The notes under the pieces were generated by a model. It ran no database searches. It saw only the letters and a program-made list of their open reading frames with translations, and was not told the DNA's origin. Below are positions 45,350-53,480 of a DNA stretch of 64,000 bases, piece by piece; positions within the stretch are counted from its first letter, which is position 1; every line of letters begins with the position of its first letter. The position numbers and the translations under genes are program-made. This DNA is from Natrinema gelatinilyticum (GTDB taxonomy: Archaea; Halobacteriota; Halobacteria; Halobacteriales; Natrialbaceae): positions 2,542,001 through 2,606,000 of the forward strand of contig NZ_CP100756.1 in assembly GCF_024266705.1 (NCBI RefSeq), written 5' to 3'.

Positions 45350-46849
45350 TCAATCGTCGACGAACTCCGACTCCCGGTCGCCGCCTGCGGATCGGTCGCC
45401 ACCCAGAAAGTCGTCATCACGTTCGGTGCCGGGCCGCTCGTCGATAACGCCCTCGGCCCAGGTCCCGAGTCGGAACCAGACGACTGCGACGACGAAGGAC
45501 GCGATCATCCCGAACGCGAGCGCCCACCAGATGCCTTCGACGCCCCAGCCGAGGCCGGTGATCTGCACTCCGATCACGGGAATCGTCACGGCCCACGGGA
45601 ACGCGAGTCCGAGAACGAGCGGAAATCGAAACACCCACCGCGAGAGGATCGAGAGAACCATCGCCTCGCGCGTGTTGCCGGCCCCGCGGAACGCACCCTG
45701 GATTACCATGACGCCGGCGAACGGTGCCCAGAAGAGGGTGGTGATCCGCAGGAAGACGACGCCTTCGGCGATCACCGCGGAATCGCCGACGAAAATTCGA
45801 ATCGCGGCCACCGGAAACGCGAACAGGACGACCGCAACGGCGAAGATGATGGCCATCGTCGCCGCGGTGGCCGTCCGTGCGACGGCGGCGGCTCGGTCCG
45901 TCGACTTCGCGCCGAGGTTTTGGCCCACACCCGTTGCGGTCGCCTGGCCCACGGCACCCGCGATGGCCCAAGTCACCGACATCAGCCGGACGCCGATTCC
46001 GAACGCTGCGGTAGGCGCAGCGCCGAACCGGGCGACGAACCCGGCCATCGCCACCGCTGCGAAGCTACGGGCCCACCCGTCGAGCGTTCCCGGGGTTCCG
46101 ATCTCGAACAGCCGCTTCTGAACGTCGATATCGGGCGTCAGATCGCGGATTCGGAGCCGGACGCCGAATCGCCCGTCCAGGAGGATGACGATACCCGTGG
46201 CGGTGGCCAGTCCGCGCGAAAGAAACGTCGCGATGGCCGCTCCTCGCGTTCCCATTGCAGGGACTGGTCCCCAGCCCAGGACGAAGAACGGATCGAGGAC
46301 GACGTTGAGACCCGCCGAGACGACGATAAGCCACATCGCCGTTTTCGTATCCCCCGCACCCTGCAACGAGGCCCGAAAGGCGAAGAAGAGGAAGGTAAAT
46401 GGCAACGCCAAAAAGATCACCTCGATGTACGCCAGTGCTTCGACGAAAACCTGGTTCCGGGCACCGATGAGCGTGAGCAGTGGTCGCCTGAATACGAGAC
46501 CGAGGACCGCGAGAACGCTCGAGACGGCGAGCGTAAGCAGAATCGTTTGAGCGACGACGTGGTCGGCCGTTCGGTCGTCGCCCGCGCCGACGTACTGGGA
46601 GACCAGGGCGATGGTGGCCGCGGTGATCCCCATCGCAGTCGAGACGAACATCCATGACAGTGGAAACATCAGCGACACGGCGGCGACGGCGTCGCTGCTT
46701 ACGCGGCCGACCCAGAACATGTCTGCCAGGTTGTAAACCGTCTGGAGGAGGTTTCCCAGCACTAACGGCCACGCGAGGTGAAGTAGCTTCGGCGATATCG
46801 CTCCCGACGTCATGTCGACGCGCTTGCGCTCCGGATCCGTTGCTGCCAC
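45350..46849 (-). CDS. MATE-family efflux transporter
   Basis: 499 residues from the GTG at 46849; the family usually begins at RVDMTSGAISPKLLHLAWPL, so ATG 46813 or GTG 46873 are alternatives. Twelve membrane segments with MATE landmarks: VLGNLLQTVYNLADMFWVGR, SLQGAGDTKTAMWLIVVSAG, and in the second half MVIQGAFRGAGNTREAMVLS. MATE proteins export cationic drugs or metabolites with Na+ or H+. The C-terminus is hydrophilic and acidic. A TATA-like CTTTTACTTC at about 46881-46890 supports a start near 46862-46849. Confidence 0.9.
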   Translation of the reverse strand: MAATDPERKRVDMTSGAISPKLLHLAWPLVLGNLLQTVYNLADMFWVGRVSSDAVAAVSLMFPLSWMFVSTAMGITAATIALVSQYVGAGDDRTADHVVAQTILLTLAVSSVLAVLGLVFRRPLLTLIGARNQVFVEALAYIEVIFLALPFTFLFFAFRASLQGAGDTKTAMWLIVVSAGLNVVLDPFFVLGWGPVPAMGTRGAAIATFLSRGLATATGIVILLDGRFGVRLRIRDLTPDIDVQKRLFEIGTPGTLDGWARSFAAVAMAGFVARFGAAPTAAFGIGVRLMSVTWAIAGAVGQATATGVGQNLGAKSTDRAAAVARTATAATMAIIFAVAVVLFAFPVAAIRIFVGDSAVIAEGVVFLRITTLFWAPFAGVMVIQGAFRGAGNTREAMVLSILSRWVFRFPLVLGLAFPWAVTIPVIGVQITGLGWGVEGIWWALAFGMIASFVVAVVWFRLGTWAEGVIDERPGTERDDDFLGGDRSAGGDRESEFVDD

Positions 46850-46968
46850 GAGATACCCGCATGTGAATCTCACCCAGGCGAAGTAAAAGGGCTCGGCTCT
46901 CGGGAGCAGTTACCGGTTTCCGGCACCGCCGCTGCGTGTCGACCGATAGGACGAAAAATTGGTTTGAA

Positions 46969-47235
46969 TTAGCTCGGCCGTTCCATCGACGCCTCGTCCG
47001 TATGGGTGGTCTCAGTCCGGTCGCCCCGGTAGGTGTCGAGTCCCAGTAGTCTATTGATCACACACCGCTGAAGGACGCCGGTGACGAAGAACACCGCACC
47101 GAGGACGACCATCACCCCTGCGAGAACAGGGCCGATAGCCACGGCGCCGACGAGCGCAGCTGCCCCGATTACCACCAGCAATGCTCCGCCAACGAGGCGC
47201 CAAACGCGATCGAATCCGCCTACATTTTTCTCCAT
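46969..47235 (-). CDS. DUF2892 small membrane protein
   Basis: 88 residues starting MEKNVGGFDRVWRLVGGALL, the DUF2892 (inner-membrane YgaP-like) signature, with two membrane segments and a C-terminal GVLQRCVINRLLGLDTYRGD in which one Cys is conserved. Function unknown; bacterial relatives sit beside rhodaneses. The frame is open upstream to 47577, but family homology begins at this ATG. Single gene. Confidence 0.88.
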   Translation of the reverse strand: MEKNVGGFDRVWRLVGGALLVVIGAAALVGAVAIGPVLAGVMVVLGAVFFVTGVLQRCVINRLLGLDTYRGDRTETTHTDEASMERPS

Positions 47236-47637
47236 TGTCTCATTCTCCGCGTATCCACACGCAGTCGCGTATAGGACTCGAGTAGGCTTAAGCGAGACGG
47301 CACCACGGACCGCATCAGAGTCCACGCGATAGACCGCTGCTCGATCGAATTGGGCTCGGCGGGTATACACGCCGATCGCGAATTCCGGCAGCGAATCCCA
47401 ATTCGCTGCGCCCACCCCAGGCGAACCACGGATGACACGCACGGCCACGAACGACCCACAGGACCGGGGACGGCCACCGGGCACGGGGTACGTTCTGGTC
47501 TGGTGTGAGTACGTTCTGGTCTGGCCCGAGAGTTGTTTCGCTCGCACACGCCCGCGCGACGCACAACGCACGCACACCCGCGCTGTCGGCCGGTTTTGGC
47601 GAAAGCGTTATCAAACGTTCAATCGTAACGAGCGACG
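47236..47637. other. divergent intergenic region with 16-bp direct repeat
   Basis: About 400 bases between DUF2892 and topA. GTACGTTCTGGTCTGG occurs twice (47488-47503 and 47509-47524), period 21 bases, i.e. about two helical turns. It is 114 bases upstream of the topA leader ORF. TATA-like GTTATCAAAC lies at 47607-47616. No gene recognised. Confidence 0.5.
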
Positions 47638-47700
47638 ATGTACGATATTCGTCCGTCGTCGGGATCCCTCGCTCGAGGAGGTGATCCGCTGTGGAGCTGA
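47638..47700 (+). CDS. candidate leaderless 20-codon ORF overlapping the topA start
   Basis: Reads MYDIRPSSGSLARGGDPLWS then TGA. Its ATG lies about 27 bases after the TATA-like GTTATCAAAC, so it would be leaderless. Its end overlaps the topA GTG start by 10 bases, and the topA Shine-Dalgarno GGAGGTGATC lies inside it. No homology claimed; may be a translational leader. Confidence 0.4.
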   Translation: MYDIRPSSGSLARGGDPLWS

Positions 47701-50171
47701 TAATTACGGAGAAAGATAACGCAGCTCGCCGGATCGCCGACATCCTGAGCGGCGGCACGTACGACTCGAGTCGCGAGAACGGAGTCAACGTGTACGAGTG
47801 GGGTGGTAAGCGCTGCGTGGGGCTGTCGGGTCACGTCGTCGGCGTCGACTTCCCGTCGGAGTACTCGGACTGGCGGGACGTCGAACCGGTCGAACTGATC
47901 GACGCCAGCGTCGAGAAGACGCCGACGAAGGAGAACATCGTCGCGACGCTTCGGCTCCTCTCGCGACGTGCGGAACGCGTGACGATCGCGACCGACTACG
48001 ATCGCGAAGGGGAATTGATCGGCAAGGAGGCGTACGACATCGTCCGGAACGTCGACGAAGACGTCCCGATCCGCCGCGTGCGGTTCTCCTCGATTACGGA
48101 AAACGAAGTGCAGAACGCATTCGACGAGCCCGACGACCTGGACTTCGACTTGGCTGCGGCCGGCGAGGCACGCCAGATAATCGATCTGATCTGGGGAGCC
48201 GCGCTCACACGGTTCCTTTCCCTGTCCGCGGGGCAACTCGGTGACGATTTCATCTCCGTCGGTCGGGTGCAGTCGCCGACGCTGAAGCTGATCGTCGACC
48301 GCGAGCGCGAAATCGAGGCGTTCGATCCGGAAGACTACTGGGAGTTGTTCGCCGACCTGACCAAAGACGACACCCCGTTCGAAGCGCAGTACTTCTACCG
48401 CGACGAGGACGATAACGAGGCCGAACGCGTCTGGGAAGAAGCGATCGCAGAGGACGTCTACGATACGCTCGCCGAACACGACGTCGCGACCGTCGTCGAC
48501 GTCGACCGGCGGACCCGAACGGACACGCCACCGACGCCGTTCAATACGACCCAGTTCATCCGCGCGGCCAGCGCGATCGGGTACTCGGCTAAACGGGCGA
48601 TGTCGATCGCCGAGGACCTGTACACCGCCGGCTACATCACGTACCCGCGGACCGACAACACCGTCTATCCCGACGACCTGTATCCCGGGGAGCTGCTCGA
48701 CGACTTCGTCGGCCACACGACCCTCGGCGAATCCGCCGAATCGCTGCTCGAGGCCGACGACATTGTTCCGACCGAAGGTGACGAAGAGACGACCGATCAC
48801 CCGCCGATTCACCCGACGGGCGAGATTCCGGGCCGCGGCGACGTGAGCGACGACGAGTGGGACATCTTCGAACTCGTCGTGCGTCGATTCTTCGCGACCG
48901 TCGCCGAAGCCGCGGTCTGGGAACACCTCAAAGTCGTCGCTGAGGTCGACGATCACCGGCTCAAGGCCAACGGCAAGCGCCTCATGGAGGCCGGGTACCA
49001 CGACGTCTACCCGTACTTCAACACCAGCGAAAATTACGTTCCGGACGTCGACGAAGGCGAGGAGCTGGCGCTTTCGGACGTCGAACTCGAGGCGAAACAG
49101 ACCCAACCTCCACGCAGGTTCGGTCAGTCGCGGCTCATCGAGACCATGGAGGACCTGGGCATCGGGACGAAGTCGACCCGCCACGACATCATCGAGAAGC
49201 TGTACGATCGGGGCTACGTCGAGAGCGATCCACCGCGGCCGACGCGACTCGCGATGGCCGTCGTCGAGGCCGCCGAGGACTACGCGGATCGCGTCGTCAG
49301 CGAGGAGATGACGGCCCAGCTCGAGGCCGACATGAATGCGATCGCAAACGGCGACGCCACGCTCGACGACGTCACCGACGAGTCTCGTGAGATGTTAGAC
49401 GAAATCTTCACGAACCTCGGGGACTCCCGCGACGAGATCGGCGACCAGCTTCGCAAGTCCCTGAAAGACGACAAGCGACTGGGGCCGTGTCCGGAGTGTG
49501 GCGAGGACCTGCTCGTGCGCCGGAGCCGACACGGCTCGTACTTCATCGGCTGTGACGGGTACCCCGATTGCGAGTACACACTGCCGCTTCCCTCGACCGG
49601 CAAGCCGCTGATCATGGAGTCCGAGTGCGAGGAACACGGACTGAACGAGATCAAGATGCTCGCCGGCCGACAGACGTTCGTCCACGGCTGTCCCATCTGC
49701 AAGGCCGAAGACGCGGGTGAAGGGCCGATAATCGGCGACTGTCCGGAGTGTGGCGACGAACACGGAGGCGAACTGGCGATCAAAACCCTCCAGAGCGGTT
49801 CCCGACTGGTCGGCTGTACCCGATATCCCGACTGCGAGTACTCGCTACCGCTCCCCCGGCGCGGTGAAATCGAAGTCACCGACGAATACTGCGACGAACA
49901 CGACCTGCCGGAACTCGTCGTCCACAGTGGCGACGAACCCTGGGAACTCGGCTGTCCGATCTGTAACTATCAGGAGTTTCAGGCCCGCGAGAGCGAGTCG
50001 GGCTCGGATCTCGAGGCGCTCGAGGGAATCGGGGCCAAAACGGTCGAGAAACTCGCAGACGCGGGGATCGAAGATCTGGACGACCTGACTCAGGCCGATC
50101 CCGACGCGGTCGCCGCGGACGTCGACGGCGTCAGCGCCGATCGCGTTCGAAACTGGCAGGCGAAGGCGTAG
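47691..50171 (+). CDS. topA: DNA topoisomerase I (type IA)
   Basis: 826 residues from a GTG preceded by a near-perfect Shine-Dalgarno, GGAGGTGATC (47678-47687). The Toprim domain comes first (MELIITEKDNAARRIADIL, ATDYDREGELIG). The catalytic tyrosine is Tyr318 in AGYITYPRTDNT. Between residues about 595 and 760 lie zinc-ribbon units (CPECGEDLL, CDGYPDCEYTLP, CPECGDEHG, CTRYPDCEYSLP, CPICNY). The last 55 residues are a helix-hairpin-helix-type module (LEALEGIGAKTVEKLADAGI). It relaxes negative supercoils. Monocistronic with a leader mini-ORF upstream. Confidence 0.96.
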   Translation: MELIITEKDNAARRIADILSGGTYDSSRENGVNVYEWGGKRCVGLSGHVVGVDFPSEYSDWRDVEPVELIDASVEKTPTKENIVATLRLLSRRAERVTIATDYDREGELIGKEAYDIVRNVDEDVPIRRVRFSSITENEVQNAFDEPDDLDFDLAAAGEARQIIDLIWGAALTRFLSLSAGQLGDDFISVGRVQSPTLKLIVDREREIEAFDPEDYWELFADLTKDDTPFEAQYFYRDEDDNEAERVWEEAIAEDVYDTLAEHDVATVVDVDRRTRTDTPPTPFNTTQFIRAASAIGYSAKRAMSIAEDLYTAGYITYPRTDNTVYPDDLYPGELLDDFVGHTTLGESAESLLEADDIVPTEGDEETTDHPPIHPTGEIPGRGDVSDDEWDIFELVVRRFFATVAEAAVWEHLKVVAEVDDHRLKANGKRLMEAGYHDVYPYFNTSENYVPDVDEGEELALSDVELEAKQTQPPRRFGQSRLIETMEDLGIGTKSTRHDIIEKLYDRGYVESDPPRPTRLAMAVVEAAEDYADRVVSEEMTAQLEADMNAIANGDATLDDVTDESREMLDEIFTNLGDSRDEIGDQLRKSLKDDKRLGPCPECGEDLLVRRSRHGSYFIGCDGYPDCEYTLPLPSTGKPLIMESECEEHGLNEIKMLAGRQTFVHGCPICKAEDAGEGPIIGDCPECGDEHGGELAIKTLQSGSRLVGCTRYPDCEYSLPLPRRGEIEVTDEYCDEHDLPELVVHSGDEPWELGCPICNYQEFQARESESGSDLEALEGIGAKTVEKLADAGIEDLDDLTQADPDAVAADVDGVSADRVRNWQAKA

Positions 50172-50191
50172 ACAGAGATAGAGGAAGAGGA

Positions 50192-51520
50192 TTACACTCG
50201 TTTTTCCACCTCTCGGACGCCTTCCGAGAGGGTTCGTCGCTTGAAATACATCGCTTCGACCGTGAACACTACCGCCGCGATGACGACGACTAGCCAGAAG
50301 ACGGCCGGGAGCTGCGAGTAGAGGTACCACGTCAGCATGACGAAAAAGGCGGCCGAGCCAATCATCCCCAGCAGCGGTGGGACCGGGTTGACGTCGACGC
50401 CCTCCTCGTCACGCACTGTCAGTGCGAGCGCGCTCATCGCCCCGAAGACGACGATGAAGGCCAGGGAAGCGAACTCGACGACGGCCTCGAGGCTCCCGAG
50501 GGCGGTAAAGGCGGCCGTCAGAACGCCGATGACGATCACGGTACGCTTGGGAGCAGCGTCGGCCCCCGCTTCGCCCATCTCGTCAGGGAGGATATCGTCG
50601 CTGATGAGGTTCTTCGCGAAGAGAGCTTCGCTGAACATGGTCGAGTTGATCGCGCTCGCCGTTGAGACGAGGCCGGCGATTCCGACGGCCAGTGCGAGCC
50701 ACTTCGAGATGGCAAGCGCCCCGTAGAGCAGAGCCGGTTCCGGCTGGGCTGCGATCACCTCCTCTGGTAATAGCGTCGTGATTACGAACCCGACGAGGAC
50801 GTAGATTGCCGCGGCGATCGGGATCGAGATGAACACGCCCTTCGCGAGCGTCTCGTCCGAGTTTTCGAACTGTTCCTGATCGTAAAACAGGAGCTGCCAT
50901 CCTTCGAACGAGACGAATCCGACCGACGCGGCGAGGATCGGGTTGAGTCCGAGTTCTGAGAAGCCGAGGCGCAGTTGGTAGTGGGTAACACCGAACCAGA
51001 GTCCGATCAGGCCGAACGCGGCGATGATCCCTGCTTGCACGAACACGAGGTACCGTTCGACCGCAGCCGACGACCCCGCGCCGAATAAGTTCAATCCGAC
51101 GAAGGCGGCGACGACGCTGACCGAGATGAACTGCCGGACAGGGAGGCCCCAGACGTACTCGAGGCCGAGCAGCAGCTGGCCGTACATGCCGAACGCGTAG
51201 GCGTACATCGCCATCGTTCCGATGTAACCGACGATCAGCGTCCAGCCAACGACGCCGGCGATCGTCGATCGTCCCGTCAGTTCCTCGATATACGAGACCG
51301 ATCCCCCGCTGGTCTCGGTCGCCTCGTTTAACTTGATGTAGGCGTACGCACAGCTGAGGACGACGACGGTCGCCAGCGAGTAGGCGAACCACGTCAGGAT
51401 TCCTGCCGCGGCGACGACGATCCCGATCGCCGCGTAGATGCCGCCGCCGACGATGCCGCCGACGCCCAGGGCGACGGCCGTCGCGACCCCGAATTTGTCG
51501 CCATTATCGCCATCGCTCAC
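50192..51520 (-). CDS. APC-superfamily permease
   Basis: 442 residues with about twelve membrane segments. The N-terminus (VATAVALGVGGIVGGGIYAAIGI) has the glycine-rich first helix of amino acid/polyamine permeases, and later FVSFEGWQLLFYDQEQFENS matches the family helix 6 region. Substrate is unknown; amino acids or amines are likely. Its ATG overlaps the stop of the upstream substrate-binding protein gene (ATGA), so the two are translationally coupled. Confidence 0.9.
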   Translation of the reverse strand: MSDGDNGDKFGVATAVALGVGGIVGGGIYAAIGIVVAAAGILTWFAYSLATVVVLSCAYAYIKLNEATETSGGSVSYIEELTGRSTIAGVVGWTLIVGYIGTMAMYAYAFGMYGQLLLGLEYVWGLPVRQFISVSVVAAFVGLNLFGAGSSAAVERYLVFVQAGIIAAFGLIGLWFGVTHYQLRLGFSELGLNPILAASVGFVSFEGWQLLFYDQEQFENSDETLAKGVFISIPIAAAIYVLVGFVITTLLPEEVIAAQPEPALLYGALAISKWLALAVGIAGLVSTASAINSTMFSEALFAKNLISDDILPDEMGEAGADAAPKRTVIVIGVLTAAFTALGSLEAVVEFASLAFIVVFGAMSALALTVRDEEGVDVNPVPPLLGMIGSAAFFVMLTWYLYSQLPAVFWLVVVIAAVVFTVEAMYFKRRTLSEGVREVEKRV

Positions 51521-53112
51521 GGTTCGGACCCCACCGTCACGACGTCTTCCCCCGTAGCGACGCGCGGGTTTTCCTTAGCAATCGGGTGAACGCGAAAGTT
51601 TTGCACGTCCTCCGCTACGGCGAAGCTATTCTCGAACGAACAAATCGGCAGACAGACTCGGTCCTCAAGCAGCCGCGTGATTGTCCTTTCGTAGCGTTGT
51701 CGCCGCCGCTCGCGGTCTCCCATCGTCCGAGCCGACACGAGCCGTTCCATGACTGCGTCCTCGCGGTAAAAGGTCCCGTTCGTCACGCCGGCCATGTTCT
51801 CGTGGAACGTCGGGTAGAGGTGCGAATCCGGATCTGGCGTCCCGGCGATTTCGCCGACGAACACCGAGTAATCGCGCTCGGACCCGGTAACGGACTTCTC
51901 GAGAAAAACTGATTCTGGCTTCGACACGACGAGCGCGCCACGACCAGCGTCTCTGAGTCCACCGGCGAGCGCCTCGCCGAACTCCTTGTGTTTCGGATCC
52001 ATCGACGTTAGGATGCGAAGCTGCCCGGTCGCTTTGCCGACTTCGTCGAAGAGCCGTCGGGCACGGTCGATATCTTTCGGAGGTGTGAGCGCCGCCCACT
52101 CGTCGACGGGCATGTCCCAGTCTCGAGCGACCTGCGGCGGGAGCGGACTGTGCTGTCTGGTCCCCATCGGTTCGACGAAATCTGCGACCGCCTCGTCAAG
52201 GTCGATGCAGTAACCGATCGCTTCCCTAACCCGACGATCGGTCGTCGGTCCCTGGTTCAGGTTGAATCCGAAATAAAACGACGTGTAGCCCCGTCGCCGT
52301 TGCACTGAGGCGTTCGCCACGTCAGCGACGTGGTCGACGATCAACGGCGACACCGGTTCGATCGCGTCGTTGCGATCCGTTCGCAGGCTCGTCAACTGCG
52401 TCATCGGAAACTCGACGTAGGCCATGGTGAGCGTCTCGATGGCGGGCTTCGGATCGTCCCAGTAGTCGGACCAACGACGCAGTTCGACTTTTGTCTCTTC
52501 GCTGAATGACGCCACCTCGAACGGCCCGGAGCCGACCGGCTCCGTCGCGAACGCCTTCCGACTGTCCTCACGCACCGAACGGGGAACGATCGAGTGCGTC
52601 AGCGCGTGCTCGAGCCCGGGATACGGCGCTGCAAGCGAAAAGCGGACGGTGCGCTCGTCGAGGGCTTCGACCGATTCGAACGGGCTCACCCGCCATGCCG
52701 GCGGCGCGTCCTCCTCGAGCGGTGCAGTGAACGAGTAGACCACGTCGTCGGCGGTCACCGGTCGGTCGTTCTGAAACCGCGCATCGCCGTCGATATCGAC
52801 CACAATCGTCTGGCCGTCGGCTTCGTATTGCGGTTCGCCGGCCGCGAGTTTAGGAACGACCTCGATCCCCTCACCATAGGCGTAGAGGCCGTCGAAGAGC
52901 AGTTCGATCGCCTGTTCGGAGCCGATGGAGCGGGCGGAGATCGGATCGAGTGTGACCGGCGGACCAAGGGTCCCGATGCGGAGCGTCGAGCTCGATTCCG
53001 CACCGAAGGTTGTCGCGCAGCCTGCGATTGCCCCCAGACTTGTGCTGCCGGCGGCGACGAGCAGGTCACGCCGCGTCGGTTCGTCCGTCCGATCGTTCGT
53101 TCCACCGGTCAT
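51517..53112 (-). CDS. SBP_bac_5 solute-binding lipoprotein
   Basis: 531 residues from ATG 53112; the frame extends to 53289 without support. TRRDLLVAAGSTSLGAIAGC is a Tat signal with lipobox. The rest matches family 5 extracellular binding proteins for peptides or opines (IGTLGPPVTLDPISARSIGS; RFQNDRPVTADDVVYSFTAP; VREAIGYCIDLDEAVADFVE). Such proteins normally serve ABC importers; no ABC permease or ATPase genes are in the window, and the next gene is an APC permease overlapping by 4 bases. Confidence 0.9.
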   Translation of the reverse strand: MTGGTNDRTDEPTRRDLLVAAGSTSLGAIAGCATTFGAESSSTLRIGTLGPPVTLDPISARSIGSEQAIELLFDGLYAYGEGIEVVPKLAAGEPQYEADGQTIVVDIDGDARFQNDRPVTADDVVYSFTAPLEEDAPPAWRVSPFESVEALDERTVRFSLAAPYPGLEHALTHSIVPRSVREDSRKAFATEPVGSGPFEVASFSEETKVELRRWSDYWDDPKPAIETLTMAYVEFPMTQLTSLRTDRNDAIEPVSPLIVDHVADVANASVQRRRGYTSFYFGFNLNQGPTTDRRVREAIGYCIDLDEAVADFVEPMGTRQHSPLPPQVARDWDMPVDEWAALTPPKDIDRARRLFDEVGKATGQLRILTSMDPKHKEFGEALAGGLRDAGRGALVVSKPESVFLEKSVTGSERDYSVFVGEIAGTPDPDSHLYPTFHENMAGVTNGTFYREDAVMERLVSARTMGDRERRRQRYERTITRLLEDRVCLPICSFENSFAVAEDVQNFRVHPIAKENPRVATGEDVVTVGSEP

Positions 53113-53480
53113 ACGTTTCGAGACGTCGCGTGCAACAGGTCGCTTCTCTCGGTCGCCGGACTCGGTTACGGTCCGTGATGGATATCGTCGCGAAGGAAGT
53201 TGGGAGACCAGCCTGCACCTGACGGGGCGGGCTGTTTCGCTGTTCGCCGGGATGCGAACGCTCACCGAGAGATTCCAAACTCGAGGCACGTCCTCGATCG
53301 CTGCGGTAGGCAGTCGATTTGATGTATCGGTTCGTGAGCGACTACCCCGACGACGCCACCCTCCGAACCGGCCTATATCGGTCGATCTGACGATGCCGGG
53401 CGTAGCATTAACTGAGAGTCTCTGTACGTGTACCTATCAACGCGACCGCGAGTATCGCGATCGCGAATCGTGCAGCCACC
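53113..53480. other. divergent intergenic region
   Basis: About 370 bases between the divergent SBP and HEAT/PQQ genes. Open frames overlapping here read as shadows of the flanking genes. No repeat or RNA gene recognised. Presumed to hold both promoters. Confidence 0.4.

Noticed and set aside
47619..49184. 521-codon minus-strand ORF under topA
   Set aside because: Antisense shadow; it covers the topA start region and leader.
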